Source: Collinsella sp. (GTDB lineage: Bacteria > Actinomycetota > Coriobacteriia > Coriobacteriales > Coriobacteriaceae). From it: a stretch of 64,000 nucleotides of DNA. Under the pieces are notes generated by a model, which was not told the origin of the DNA, did not search any database, and saw only the letters and a program-made list of their open reading frames with translations. This document shows, one piece after another, positions 1 to 7,940 of the stretch (positions are counted from its first letter, which is position 1; the number at the start of each line of letters is the position of its first letter). The stretch covers positions 1 to 64,000 of the forward strand of contig DXLV01000005.1 in the NCBI GenBank assembly GCA_019414545.1. The letters run 5' to 3'. The position numbers were made by a program, and so were the translations under genes.

Positions 1-80
1 CCGGCTACCCGGAAAATGCCCTTGTTCCCTATCCTGTCATTGTGGCAGCGACAATGGTTGTCCGGCGTTTGCCCAGATAA

Positions 81-118
81 AACCTGCCAAAATAAACCTG
101 TCCCTTTTTGGCAGGCTA
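81..118. repeat. Hairpin repeat with CCTGTCCC loop, copy 1
   Basis: The arms AACCTGCCAAAA and TTTTTGGCAGGCT enclose a loop containing TAAACCTGTCCC. Near-identical copies occur at 4785-4825 and 33150-33189, and a copy with one eroded arm at 3641-3681, all flanked on the same side by CCCAGATAAA. On the minus strand this copy overlaps the stop codon of the ABC permease, so it may act as that gene's 3' hairpin or terminator; that role is inferred. Confidence 0.7.
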
Positions 119-2893
119 CTCGGCGCTCTTGAGGGCGCCGACCATGTCGATCTTATTGAGGGTGCGATTGGTAGCGAGGTTGACGATGATCGTAAAGCCG
201 AAGGAAAGCACCACGGCAAGCACGTAGCTCAGCGGCTCGACTTCGACGTCAAAGTACAATGACGGCATCTGCAAGATGTACGTAAAGCTCTCGGCCAGCG
301 CACCACCCAGCGGTACGCCCAGCGCGGCTCCGATCGCCGTAAGAATCAACGTCTCCTTGTTGACGTAGTGATGCACCTCGCCACGGCGGAAGCCCAGCAC
401 CTTGATAGTCGCCAGCTCGCGTTCGCGCTCGGAGATATTCGTGTTGGACAGTGTAAACACCACCACAAACGACAGGCACGCCGCCATAAAGGTCACGAGC
501 ACCACGACCGAATTGATAATCGTAAAGTTCGCCTCATAGTTTTCCCAATGCTCGGCCGTACTCGAAATCGTAAGCCAACCGTCACTCTTAAGATTCTTGC
601 TAAACGCAATCTGGTCGGCCGACGAACCCTTAAGCAGCATAAAGACGCCGTTAAGGCGTGCACTTCGACCGAACGCGCGCTCATAGGTGCCCTGCGTCAT
701 GTAAAGCGTGTTGCCTAGATAGTTGAGCGAGATGTCGCTGACTTTGACCTTGGCAACATTGAGCGACGAATCCTGGACGTGTGCCGTATCGCCCGGCTTG
801 ATCCCCAGCACCAGCTGAGAGCTCTTGCTCAAATACACATCCCCGTCACGCAGGGCGAGCGGTTCTTTGGACTCGTCCTCTAGGCGCACGTAGTCGTTCA
901 GGTCGTTCGTGCGGTCATCGGGCACCACGATCAGCTGCACGGTCTCGCTCTTTCCGCCGAATGTAAAGGTAACGTTGTCGGTCATAATCGGCAGCGTCGA
1001 AGTCACAGTCACGTTGGAATCATTGGCCGCGCCGCGCTCATCCAGTGCCGCACACGTCTGCGAAAAATCGTCGGGATTGGCAACCGCCAGCAGATCGTAG
1101 CGCGTGATGTGGCCGTACTGCTTGGGCGAAAGCGCGACCGACGTATCACGGATGCCCATACCGCAAATCACAAGCGCCGTGCAGCCCGCAATGCCAAAGA
1201 TGGTCATGAAGGCGCGCTTTTTGTAGCGGAATAAGTTGCGTGCAGCGACCTTGTTCAAAAAGCCCATGCGGCGCCAGATAAAGCCGATGCGCTCGAGCAA
1301 GATGCGCGAGCCGGCGCGCGGAGCCTTGGGGCGCATGAGCGAGGCTGGGGTCTCGGCCATCTCGTGGCGGCAGGCGATAATCGTGGCGCCCACCACGCCC
1401 ACGGCAAACAGCGCCACCGAAACGATTGAGGACACGATGTCGTACGAAAGCAGCATCTGGGGCAGCGAGTACATGTCGTCGAACACCGTAAACAAGAACA
1501 GCGGCAGACCCACAAATCCGATGATATTGCCGAGCACGCCACCGATCAGACACGCCCACAGCGAGTAGTCCACGTATTTGGACAGAATGCGCCCGCGCGA
1601 ATAACCGAGTGCCTTATACAGGCCGATGAGCGTGCGCTCCTCCTCGACCATACGCGTGGCGGTGGTGAGACTGATGAGCACGGCGACGATAAAGAAGATG
1701 AACGGGAACACCGTGGCGATGGCCTCAATTGACGAGCTATCGCTCTCCACGCTCGAGTAGCTTGCGATATTGCCGCGGTCCTGGATGTACCACGTGCATT
1801 CGCCTAGATCGGAAAGCTCGGCGCGGGCATCGGCAAACTGTTGGTCGGCGGCGGCGCGACGCTGGTCCAGGTCGGCCTGCGCTTGTACGCGCTCCTCGCT
1901 GCCCTCTGCCATGCGGTTGATGTTATCCTGCTCGATCCCAAAGAGCATATTCGCCTGGCGCTCGGCCGCATCCAAGCTTGCCGGCGTGTCGACTGTCAGC
2001 TCCTGAGCGCGCGCCTTCTCACGCTCCTCGCGGATCTTCTCTATATTGCCCTTGACCTTGTTGATCTTTGCCGCGTAGGCATCCGAATAGGAGTTGAGGC
2101 TCTTGGCTCCCTCGACGACTACGTGGACTGCGGAATAGGACGACGACGTCGCGGCGTCCTCGCTCACATAGAACTTATAGTCCGCCGCCGAAGCAGCGCG
2201 AAAGGCGTTGACTGTCGAGTCGGAGCTCACATCAGTGGGATCGAGGACCTCGGCCGTAATGGTGTAATCGCCCGCGGCAAACTGATCCTTGGCGCTTTGG
2301 TTCGACGAGCTCGCGTCATTGGCGGCAAAACTCACCGTATCGCCGAGCTTTTTGCCCGAAGCCTTCAAAAAACGTGAGGTCACTGCCACTTCGCCCGAAG
2401 TCTCGGGCAGCTCGCCGCGTACTAGCACCGGTTGGTCAATATTCTCTTTGGAGAGGCTCTGTACGACGACACGCTCGCGCGTCGTACCCACGGCGGTATA
2501 GGCGGTCTCGGTATAGATGCCCTCGGCCGTCTCGACGCCATCGACCTCTTGGATCGCGGCAAGATCGTCATCGGTCAGACCATAGGTCGACTGCACGTTG
2601 ATGTCATAGACATTCTGCTGGTCAAAGTAAGCGTCGACCGAATCGCACAGATCCTCGCAACCCGCCTTGAGGCCGCACATCACGCTCACACCGAGCGCGG
2701 TGATGACCACGATTGACAAGAAGCGCTTAAGACTGCCTCGGATTGTGCGGTAGATGCCACGGCGAAAAACCGTCGGCACCATATCGTTTGAGCTTTGGGC
2801 GGTGCGGTAGGTCGCGAACCCCCGGTCGCGGCCCGCGTGCTCCGTATCGTGGTTTTGGCTGTTTTGGCGGTCCTGGTCCATGGGCGCTACCAC
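116..2893 (-). CDS. FtsX-type ABC transporter permease (MacB/LolE-like fold)
   Basis: A 925-residue membrane protein. A membrane segment near residues 57-77 is followed by a large extracytoplasmic region (about 80-385) that includes a charged, Ala/Glu/Arg-rich, probably coiled-coil stretch around 285-365. Three further helices follow, then a second FtsX-type unit with an extracytoplasmic domain and three C-terminal helices. This two-unit arrangement is typical of large FtsX-family exporters, which usually move lipids, peptides or drugs. The GTG start overlaps the end of the upstream ATPase gene by 7 nt; an ATG four codons later (2881) is the alternative. The overlap indicates translational coupling and a single transporter. 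The substrate cannot be told from sequence. Confidence 0.88.
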   Translation of the reverse strand: MVAPMDQDRQNSQNHDTEHAGRDRGFATYRTAQSSNDMVPTVFRRGIYRTIRGSLKRFLSIVVITALGVSVMCGLKAGCEDLCDSVDAYFDQQNVYDINVQSTYGLTDDDLAAIQEVDGVETAEGIYTETAYTAVGTTRERVVVQSLSKENIDQPVLVRGELPETSGEVAVTSRFLKASGKKLGDTVSFAANDASSSNQSAKDQFAAGDYTITAEVLDPTDVSSDSTVNAFRAASAADYKFYVSEDAATSSSYSAVHVVVEGAKSLNSYSDAYAAKINKVKGNIEKIREEREKARAQELTVDTPASLDAAERQANMLFGIEQDNINRMAEGSEERVQAQADLDQRRAAADQQFADARAELSDLGECTWYIQDRGNIASYSSVESDSSSIEAIATVFPFIFFIVAVLISLTTATRMVEEERTLIGLYKALGYSRGRILSKYVDYSLWACLIGGVLGNIIGFVGLPLFLFTVFDDMYSLPQMLLSYDIVSSIVSVALFAVGVVGATIIACRHEMAETPASLMRPKAPRAGSRILLERIGFIWRRMGFLNKVAARNLFRYKKRAFMTIFGIAGCTALVICGMGIRDTSVALSPKQYGHITRYDLLAVANPDDFSQTCAALDERGAANDSNVTVTSTLPIMTDNVTFTFGGKSETVQLIVVPDDRTNDLNDYVRLEDESKEPLALRDGDVYLSKSSQLVLGIKPGDTAHVQDSSLNVAKVKVSDISLNYLGNTLYMTQGTYERAFGRSARLNGVFMLLKGSSADQIAFSKNLKSDGWLTISSTAEHWENYEANFTIINSVVVLVTFMAACLSFVVVFTLSNTNISERERELATIKVLGFRRGEVHHYVNKETLILTAIGAALGVPLGGALAESFTYILQMPSLYFDVEVEPLSYVLAVVLSFGFTIIVNLATNRTLNKIDMVGALKSAE

Positions 2894-3588
2894 TCGATTG
2901 TCTCGATAGACACGGGATTTTGCTGGACCGTCTCGCTCTCCACGCGGCCACTCTTAAAGCGGATCAGGCGATCGGCCATGGGCGCCAGCGCGGAGTTATG
3001 GGTGATGATAATGACCGTGATGCCCTGCTTGCGGCAGGTGTCCTGCAGCAACTGCAAAATCTGCTTGCCGGTTTTGTAGTCGAGTGCACCCGTGGGCTCG
3101 TCGCACAAAAGCAGCTTGGGGTTCTTGGCCAGCGCGCGGGCAATGGACACGCGCTGCTGCTCGCCGCCCGATAGCTGCGCGGGGAAGTTGGCGAGGCGCT
3201 CGCCCAGGCCAACCTGGCAAAGCGTTTGCTCGGCATCGAGTGAATCGGGGCAGATTTGCGCCGCGAGCTCGACGTTTTCGAGCGCCGTCAGGTTGGGGAC
3301 CAGATTGTAGAACTGGAAGACAAAGCCGACGTCGGCGCGGCGGTATTCCACAAGCTGCGCCTCGTTAGCGGAGCTCACATCGCGCCCGTCCACCGTCACG
3401 GTGCCGGAAGTCGCCGTATCCATGCCACCCAGAATGTTGAGCGCCGTGGTTTTACCGGCGCCCGAAGCGCCCAGGATAATGGCAAGCTCGCCACGCTCAA
3501 CGGTAAAGCTCGCGCCGTCGAGCGCGTGAATGCGGGCATCGCCCTCGCCGTATGCTTTGATGACGTCTTTAAATTCGATATAGGCCAT
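2887..3588 (-). CDS. ABC transporter ATP-binding protein, partner of the FtsX permease
   Basis: A 233-residue ATPase of the LolD/MacB type. Walker A (GASGAGKT) lies near residues 40-47, the signature LSGGEQQR near 139-146, and Walker B with the catalytic glutamate in [12 protein letters not shown] near 160. Length and motifs are complete. It is the first gene of a two-gene leftward operon, and its stop codon lies inside the start region of the permease. It would power the permease's conformational cycle at the inner face of the membrane. The upstream Shine-Dalgarno signal is weak (GGGAACC). Confidence 0.92.
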   Translation of the reverse strand: MAYIEFKDVIKAYGEGDARIHALDGASFTVERGELAIILGASGAGKTTALNILGGMDTATSGTVTVDGRDVSSANEAQLVEYRRADVGFVFQFYNLVPNLTALENVELAAQICPDSLDAEQTLCQVGLGERLANFPAQLSGGEQQRVSIARALAKNPKLLLCDEPTGALDYKTGKQILQLLQDTCRKQGITVIIITHNSALAPMADRLIRFKSGRVESETVQQNPVSIETIEW

Positions 3589-4000
3589 CGATCGGTTCCC
3601 ATCTGGTCGGATAACTCTTTAGTATTACCCATTTCGCACCGACCAAATAGGGACAGGTTTATTTTGGCAGGTTTTATATGGGGAAACGTACCTCTTTGGG
3701 GGCAGCGCGGGACGCGCAGGGGCGGCCGTGCAGATCGGCACAGCCGTCTCACGTGGAATCGACCGACGCCTGCCTTTCCGTGACACCGGCAACTCGTTTT
3801 TGCTTGTTGGCATGGCCGCCATTATGCCTTGGGACTGAGCACTCAAATTCTCACTCCTCATTGCCACGCTTGCCGCAAGCTATCAGGGTGACGAGATGAC
3901 GACGCTCGCTGTAGCAGCGCAGCCACACTCTATAAGCGAGGCGTTTGCCAGCAAAAAAGCGCGCGACAGGGTAAGCCCGCCGCGCGCTATCCTATGCGGA
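3589..4000. other. Intergenic region: degraded repeat, possible gene remnant, terminator
   Basis: About 410 bp without a convincing gene. At 3641-3681 is a copy of the CCTGTCCC-loop repeat whose outer arm has drifted. On the plus strand a short open frame (about 3680-3838) ends in hydrophobic FLLVGMAAIMPWD and a TGA. It could be the tail of a lost membrane protein, but I could not identify it. The terminator of the next gene lies at 3953-3988. Confidence 0.45.
3953..3988 (-). terminator. Intrinsic terminator of the AIM24-like gene
   Basis: Read on the minus strand, AGCGCGCG pairs with CGCGCGCT and is followed by a run of six T, 12 nt past the stop codon of the AIM24-like gene. This is a standard Rho-independent terminator. 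Confidence 0.75.
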
Positions 4001-4675
4001 CTAGTTATTGTTGTTGGTCATCGAGGCCACTACTGCCGCAAGATTGGAAATGGGCATCGTCTGCAACCAGATGCGACCGGGACCGGTGAGCACGGTGTTG
4101 AACACGCCCTCGCCACCAAACATGATGTTTTTGACGCCCTTGACCATTTGAGCGTCGATGCTCACGGTCTCCTCAAAGCCGGCCACGTTGCCGGTATCCA
4201 CAATCATCTGCTGGCCAGCAGCGAGCTCGTACTCAACCAGGTCGCCGTCGATCTCGGCAAAAGCAACACCCGAGCCCGTGAGCTTCTGCATGATAAAGCC
4301 CTCGCCGCCAAAGACGCCGGCCTTTGCCTTCTTGTTAAAGTGAATGCTCAACTCGACGCCACTTTCCGCGGCAAGGAACGAACGCTTCTGCAAAATCCAG
4401 CTCTTGCCCGGACCGATCTCGATTGGCACGATGCGGCCGGGGAAGCAGGAGCCAAACGCGATCATGCCATCGCCACGCGCGGTCCAAATGTTTTGGAACA
4501 ATGCCTCACCCGAAAAAGCCTTGGAGAACATCTTGCCGATGCCACCGCCCGAGGTAGACATTTCCATGTTGGGGGTCATCCAAGCCATGGCGCCGCTTTC
4601 GGTGATCATGGATTCGCCATCGCTAAGGTTGCACGTAACAACCGGGAAAGCCCCTCCGCCGATCTCGTACTGCAT
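4001..4675 (-). CDS. AIM24 / TIGR00266 family protein
   Basis: A 224-residue protein matching the AIM24 family in its glycine-rich beta-repeat character: ESGAMAWMTPNM near residues 27-38, a central GPGKSWILQKRSFLAAE segment, and a repeated GEGFIMQKLTGSG / GEGVFNTVLTGPG pattern in the C-terminal half. The family forms beta-prism-like folds; its bacterial role is not settled, so no function is assigned. There is a good Shine-Dalgarno (AAGGAGA) before the ATG. It ends in an asparagine run (NNNN). The gene appears monocistronic, with its own terminator. Confidence 0.85.
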   Translation of the reverse strand: MQYEIGGGAFPVVTCNLSDGESMITESGAMAWMTPNMEMSTSGGGIGKMFSKAFSGEALFQNIWTARGDGMIAFGSCFPGRIVPIEIGPGKSWILQKRSFLAAESGVELSIHFNKKAKAGVFGGEGFIMQKLTGSGVAFAEIDGDLVEYELAAGQQMIVDTGNVAGFEETVSIDAQMVKGVKNIMFGGEGVFNTVLTGPGRIWLQTMPISNLAAVVASMTNNNN

Positions 4676-4784
4676 GACCGTCTCCTTTCCACTCAGGAGC
4701 CGAATAACGATGCCTATATTTTAGCAGGTAGAGATGCATATGTTCACACCGCCCATGCTCTCTCCTGCGGACGTTTCCCCAGAT

Positions 4785-4825
4785 AAAACCTGCCAAAATA
4801 AACCTGTTCCTTTTTGGCAGGTTTT
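4785..4825. repeat. Hairpin repeat with CCTGTTCC loop, copy 3
   Basis: AAAACCTGCCAAAA pairs with TTTTTGGCAGGTTTT around a loop with AAACCTGTTCC. It overlaps the TAA stop (4824-4826) of the histidine-kinase remnant, just as copy 1 overlaps the stop of the ABC permease. Confidence 0.7.
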
Positions 4826-5378
4826 AAAGGCAAACGGTGAAGGTGATCTGGTTGCCGTGACCGGATACGGTGGCGGCGCCTCCATGGGCCTCGGCGATGG
4901 CACGCACCACGGACAGGCCCACGCCCGAGCCACCCGTCTTGGAGCTGCGCGACGCATCCGCACGATAGAAGCGATCGAACAATCGGTCCAGGTCGCCCTC
5001 GGGCAGCTCGTCCACGGCGTTCGATACGACAAGCTCGGCGGCGCCCTTGCCTTTGCCGTGCGAAACGGCGCACAGGCTCAGCTCAATCACGCTGCCCTCG
5101 CTCGCATAGCGCGTGGCGTTGTCCAGTAGCAACTCAACCACCTGCGCCACCGCCGCGGCATCGGCATGGGTCCGCACGCCGGTCGCAATCGACGTCGACA
5201 GGCGTTTACCGCCTGAGACCGCCACCGACTTAAACGGCGCCGCCGCCTTGTTCACCGCCTCCGAAAGATCGATCGACGCCATGGTAAAGCCCGCCGAGCC
5301 CTCGTCCATGCGTGCCAAGAACACCAAGCGCTCCGTGAGCGCCGATAATAGCGCACCCGCACTCGCCTTAGTGCTGCC
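4824..5378 (-). pseudogene. 5'-truncated sensor histidine kinase (catalytic domain only)
   Basis: The open frame encodes the C-terminal part of a two-component kinase. It begins with the end of a DHp helix (ALLSALTERLVFLARMDEG), followed by a HATPase domain with an N-box (ELLLDNATRYAS), an F-box (LFDRFYRADASRS) and a G-box (GGSGVGLSVV). Upstream the frame is closed by TAA at 5379-5381. No phosphoacceptor histidine, sensor, membrane segment or response regulator is present. The first in-frame start would be TTG at 5327, with no ribosome site. Intact family members have more than 350 residues, so this is most likely a decayed gene. A short ATPase-only protein remains possible. Confidence 0.75.
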
Positions 5379-5520
5379 TTAGCAGGTCGATGAGCATATT
5401 TAAAAAAGCAAGGTTATAGCTTAGTCGGACTTAAGGAACGGGCGGCTTCACATCTCGCCCTGCAAACAACGCCCGTACAGCGAGCGCGCTTGCCGCATGG
5501 GCGTTGCGGCCGCCTGCAGC

Positions 5521-6096
5521 TTATAGATAGGCACCCTCGAGGCGCAGCAGCCACTCCTTGCGATCCAGTCCACCGGCGTATCCGTTGAGCGATCCGTCGG
5601 CCGCGACCACGCGATGGCACGGCACGATAATCGAAATAGGGTTGCGAGCGACCGCAGCCCCCACCGCGCGAGGAGATGCAACGGGCGCTTCATTTCCCGG
5701 CACACGATGTCGAGCCGCAACGCGCTGAGCGATCTCGCCATACGTAGCGACCTCGCCACGCGGGATAGAGAGCAGCTCAAACCAAACCTCACGCTGAAAT
5801 GCCGTGCCAATCAAATGCAACGGCGGCGTAAACCGAGGCTCCTGCCCCGCAAAATAGGCGTTGAGCCAAGCCCAAGAACGCTCTAGCACCGAAGAAGCCG
5901 CGCCATTGGCCGGACTCACCGACGACATGCCACCAATACCGGAAACCGCATCGGCGCCTTCAACATGTTCGGAGTCTTCCCGGAGAAGCGTGGAGCCAAA
6001 GTGTTCCTGTCCCTCAAACCAAAGCCCCGTCAGACCGCGGCCATCAGCGGCAAGCAGGATTTCGCCCAAAGGCGAAGCAAACGTCGTCGTGACCAC
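5521..6096 (-). CDS. ogt: Methylated-DNA--protein-cysteine methyltransferase (MGMT/Ogt)
   Basis: A 191-residue DNA repair protein. The active-site motif VPCHRVVAADGSLNGYAGG lies near residues 155-175; its cysteine accepts the alkyl group from O6-alkylguanine in a suicide reaction. The helix-turn-helix segment FQREVWFELLSIPRGEVATYGEIA precedes it, as in all Ogt/MGMT proteins. Length is slightly above usual because of an inserted stretch after residue 30. It starts at GTG, supported by an AAGGAG ribosome site six bases upstream. No neighbour suggests an Ada-type operon. Confidence 0.95.
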   Translation of the reverse strand: MVTTTFASPLGEILLAADGRGLTGLWFEGQEHFGSTLLREDSEHVEGADAVSGIGGMSSVSPANGAASSVLERSWAWLNAYFAGQEPRFTPPLHLIGTAFQREVWFELLSIPRGEVATYGEIAQRVAARHRVPGNEAPVASPRAVGAAVARNPISIIVPCHRVVAADGSLNGYAGGLDRKEWLLRLEGAYL

Positions 6097-6262
6097 CAGC
6101 GGCTCCTTTCAAAACTCCGCAACATAATACCGCGAACTGTGCAGACAACCCCCGCAGATACGTCCGGGCGGGCTCGCAATTACTTCAGCGAGGCTGTTTT
6201 TCCCAATCAAGCGAAGAAGACGCGGGGCTTCGACGCCAGGGCGGTACCCCCGCCAGCTGAGC

Positions 6263-6436
6263 TCTAATACTTTTCCCGAGAAGTGAACGAGTAAAAACGA
6301 AGTCCCGGAGCATCCACACCTTTAGACCGCAAAACCGCAGGATTCGCACTGCAAAACCGCAGGACATAGCAATCAAAAAATGCCAATGCTTCGGGGGTCC
6401 AAATAAGGTCGTTCACTTCACAGGAAAAGTATTAGA
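6263..6436. repeat. MITE-like element with 27-bp terminal inverted repeats
   Basis: TAATACTTTTCC-N4-AAGTGAACG at 6265-6289 is repeated inverted at 6410-6434, with only the four-base core different. The ~120-bp interior carries two direct copies of GCAAAACCGCAGGA-like sequence and no gene. The structure resembles a small non-autonomous mobile element or a large cruciform; no transposase is nearby. Confidence 0.6.
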
Positions 6437-6598
6437 CCTCAATTCGCACCAAGCCCAAAGTCACCCCAGGCAGCAGGCGCGAAGCGCCGAGGCCGCCGCC
6501 GGGACTAGGGCCCGCAACAACCACGTGCCCCCACATCAGCCCAGCGGCCCCAACCAGCAACGGCCCCATCGCAGGCCGCTCGCAGCCGAGTCACCGCA

Positions 6599-6728
6599 GG
6601 CGGGGGCCGGGCTTGGTTTTCAGAACATTCCGCAGACCAGTGTGGCGCCTTGTCCGCGGCTCCGAAGGAGCAGGACAAGGCGCCACACATGGTCGAGGAC
6701 GTTCTGAAAACCAAGCCCGGCCCCCGCC
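6599..6728 (-). repeat. Long 3' hairpin element, copy A (downstream of asd)
   Basis: A perfect 28-bp outer stem (6599-6626 with 6701-6728) encloses a 15-bp inner stem (6641-6655 with 6673-6687) and an apical CTCC-TTC-GGAG. In the sense of asd the left internal strand reads CGTCCTCGACCATG and the right one CTGCGGAAT. The same unpaired bases recur in copies B, C and D although the stems differ. It begins 12 nt after the asd stop codon. Confidence 0.85.
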
Positions 6729-6740
6729 GGACAGGTCAAC

Positions 6741-7766
6741 CTACTCGCAGAGCAGCTTAGCGATCTGGACAGCGTTGGTTGCCGCGCCCTTACGGATTTG
6801 GTCGCCGCAGCACCAGAAGGTGATGCCACGTGCGGCCTCGGGGTTCGAGATATCACGGCGCACGCGACCGACCCAAATCAGGTCCTGGTCGGAGGTGTCC
6901 ATCGGCATGGGGAAGCGATCGTGCGCATCCTCGGCACTCATGTCGTCAACCAGCTTGACGCCCGGAGCGGCAGCCAGCGCAGCACGGGCCTCTTCCACCG
7001 TGATGTCGCGCTCAAACTCGAGCGTAATGCTCTCGGAGTGCGAGCGCAGCACGGGCACGCGCACGCAGGTGCAGTTCACGCGCAGCTCGGGCAGATGCAT
7101 GATCTTGCGGCCCTCGTTTTGCAGCTTCATCTCCTCGGAGGTAAAGCCCTCTTCCTTGACGCCGCCAATCTGCGGAATCAGGTTGCTCGCCAGCTGGGCG
7201 GCAAACGCGCGCGGCTCGGGAATCTCTTCGCCACGGCCCAGGGCGGCCAGCTGGGCCTCAAGCTCGGCCATGCCGGGGGCACCAGCACCCGAAGCCGCCT
7301 GGTACGTCGAGACGATCATGCGCTTCACGCCAGCGAGCTGATGCAGCGGCCACGTGGGAACCAGGCCGATAATGGTCGCGCAGTTGGGATTGGCGATAAG
7401 ACCGTGATGCCACTTGATGTCGTCGGCATTAATCTCGGGCACGACCAGCGGTACCTCGGGATCCATACGGAAGGCATGGCTGTTGTCGACCACGACGGCG
7501 CCGCGCTTGACGGCCTCGGGCAGCAGCTCCTTGGCGATATCGTCGCCGGCAGCGCCGAGCACGATGTCGCAGCCCTCAAAAGCCTCGGGGCAAGCCTCCT
7601 CAATCACAGCCTGCTCGCCGCGGAACTCGACGGTCTTGCCCGCAGAGCGTGCGCTCGCCAGCAGCCTGAGCTTGCCGACCGGGAACTCCTGCTCGTTCAG
7701 GCACTCGAGCATCTGGGTGCCCACGGCTCCCGTCGCGCCCAAAATAGCAACCGTGTACTGTTTCAT
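6741..7766 (-). CDS. asd: Aspartate-semialdehyde dehydrogenase
   Basis: A 341-residue enzyme that reduces L-aspartyl-4-phosphate to aspartate semialdehyde with NADPH, the branch point to lysine, threonine and methionine. The N-terminus has the nucleotide-binding GATGAVGTQML, and the catalytic cysteine lies in ANPNCATI near residue 130. I chose the ATG at 7766 because AAGGGGGAAGC stands just before it and it starts exactly at the Rossmann fold; an upstream in-frame ATG (7853) would add 29 residues of no family character. Same strand as lysC upstream, with 174 nt between. Confidence 0.95.
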   Translation of the reverse strand: MKQYTVAILGATGAVGTQMLECLNEQEFPVGKLRLLASARSAGKTVEFRGEQAVIEEACPEAFEGCDIVLGAAGDDIAKELLPEAVKRGAVVVDNSHAFRMDPEVPLVVPEINADDIKWHHGLIANPNCATIIGLVPTWPLHQLAGVKRMIVSTYQAASGAGAPGMAELEAQLAALGRGEEIPEPRAFAAQLASNLIPQIGGVKEEGFTSEEMKLQNEGRKIMHLPELRVNCTCVRVPVLRSHSESITLEFERDITVEEARAALAAAPGVKLVDDMSAEDAHDRFPMPMDTSDQDLIWVGRVRRDISNPEAARGITFWCCGDQIRKGAATNAVQIAKLLCE

Positions 7767-7897
7767 GCTTCCCCCTTTAAAGGTTGTGGCTATCGCCCGC
7801 ACGCCAAGCAGGCCGATTATTGTTGCCAGTGTATACAAGAACGGGGCAGGCACGAAACCCGCCCCGTCGAAACGAAACCGAAACGAAACGCCCCGCC

Positions 7898-7929
7898 GTA
7901 GATTTTTGAGGCAAGTCCCAAAAATCTAC
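7898..7929. repeat. Inverted repeat of the GGCAAGTCCCAAAA family
   Basis: GTAGATTTTTG and CAAAAATCTAC form an 11-bp perfect stem around a 10-nt spacer, 11 nt beyond the lysC stop codon. The right half (GGCAAGTCCCAAAAATCTAC) recurs with small changes at 27950-27971 and 34722-34746. It may be a 3' hairpin of lysC. Confidence 0.55.
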
Positions 7930-7940
7930 TGGGATAGCAG

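Larger units (their letters stand above)
6097..6740. other. 640-bp intergenic region made of two inverted-repeat elements
   Basis: No convincing gene. The region holds a 174-bp element with terminal inverted repeats (6263-6436) and a long hairpin (6599-6728) at the 3' side of asd. Short open frames here follow the repeat arms and show no ribosome sites. Confidence 0.6.

Noticed and set aside
6263..6436. A CRISPR array, because of repeated AAAACCGCAGG units
   Set aside because: Only two direct copies, irregular spacing and no cas genes.
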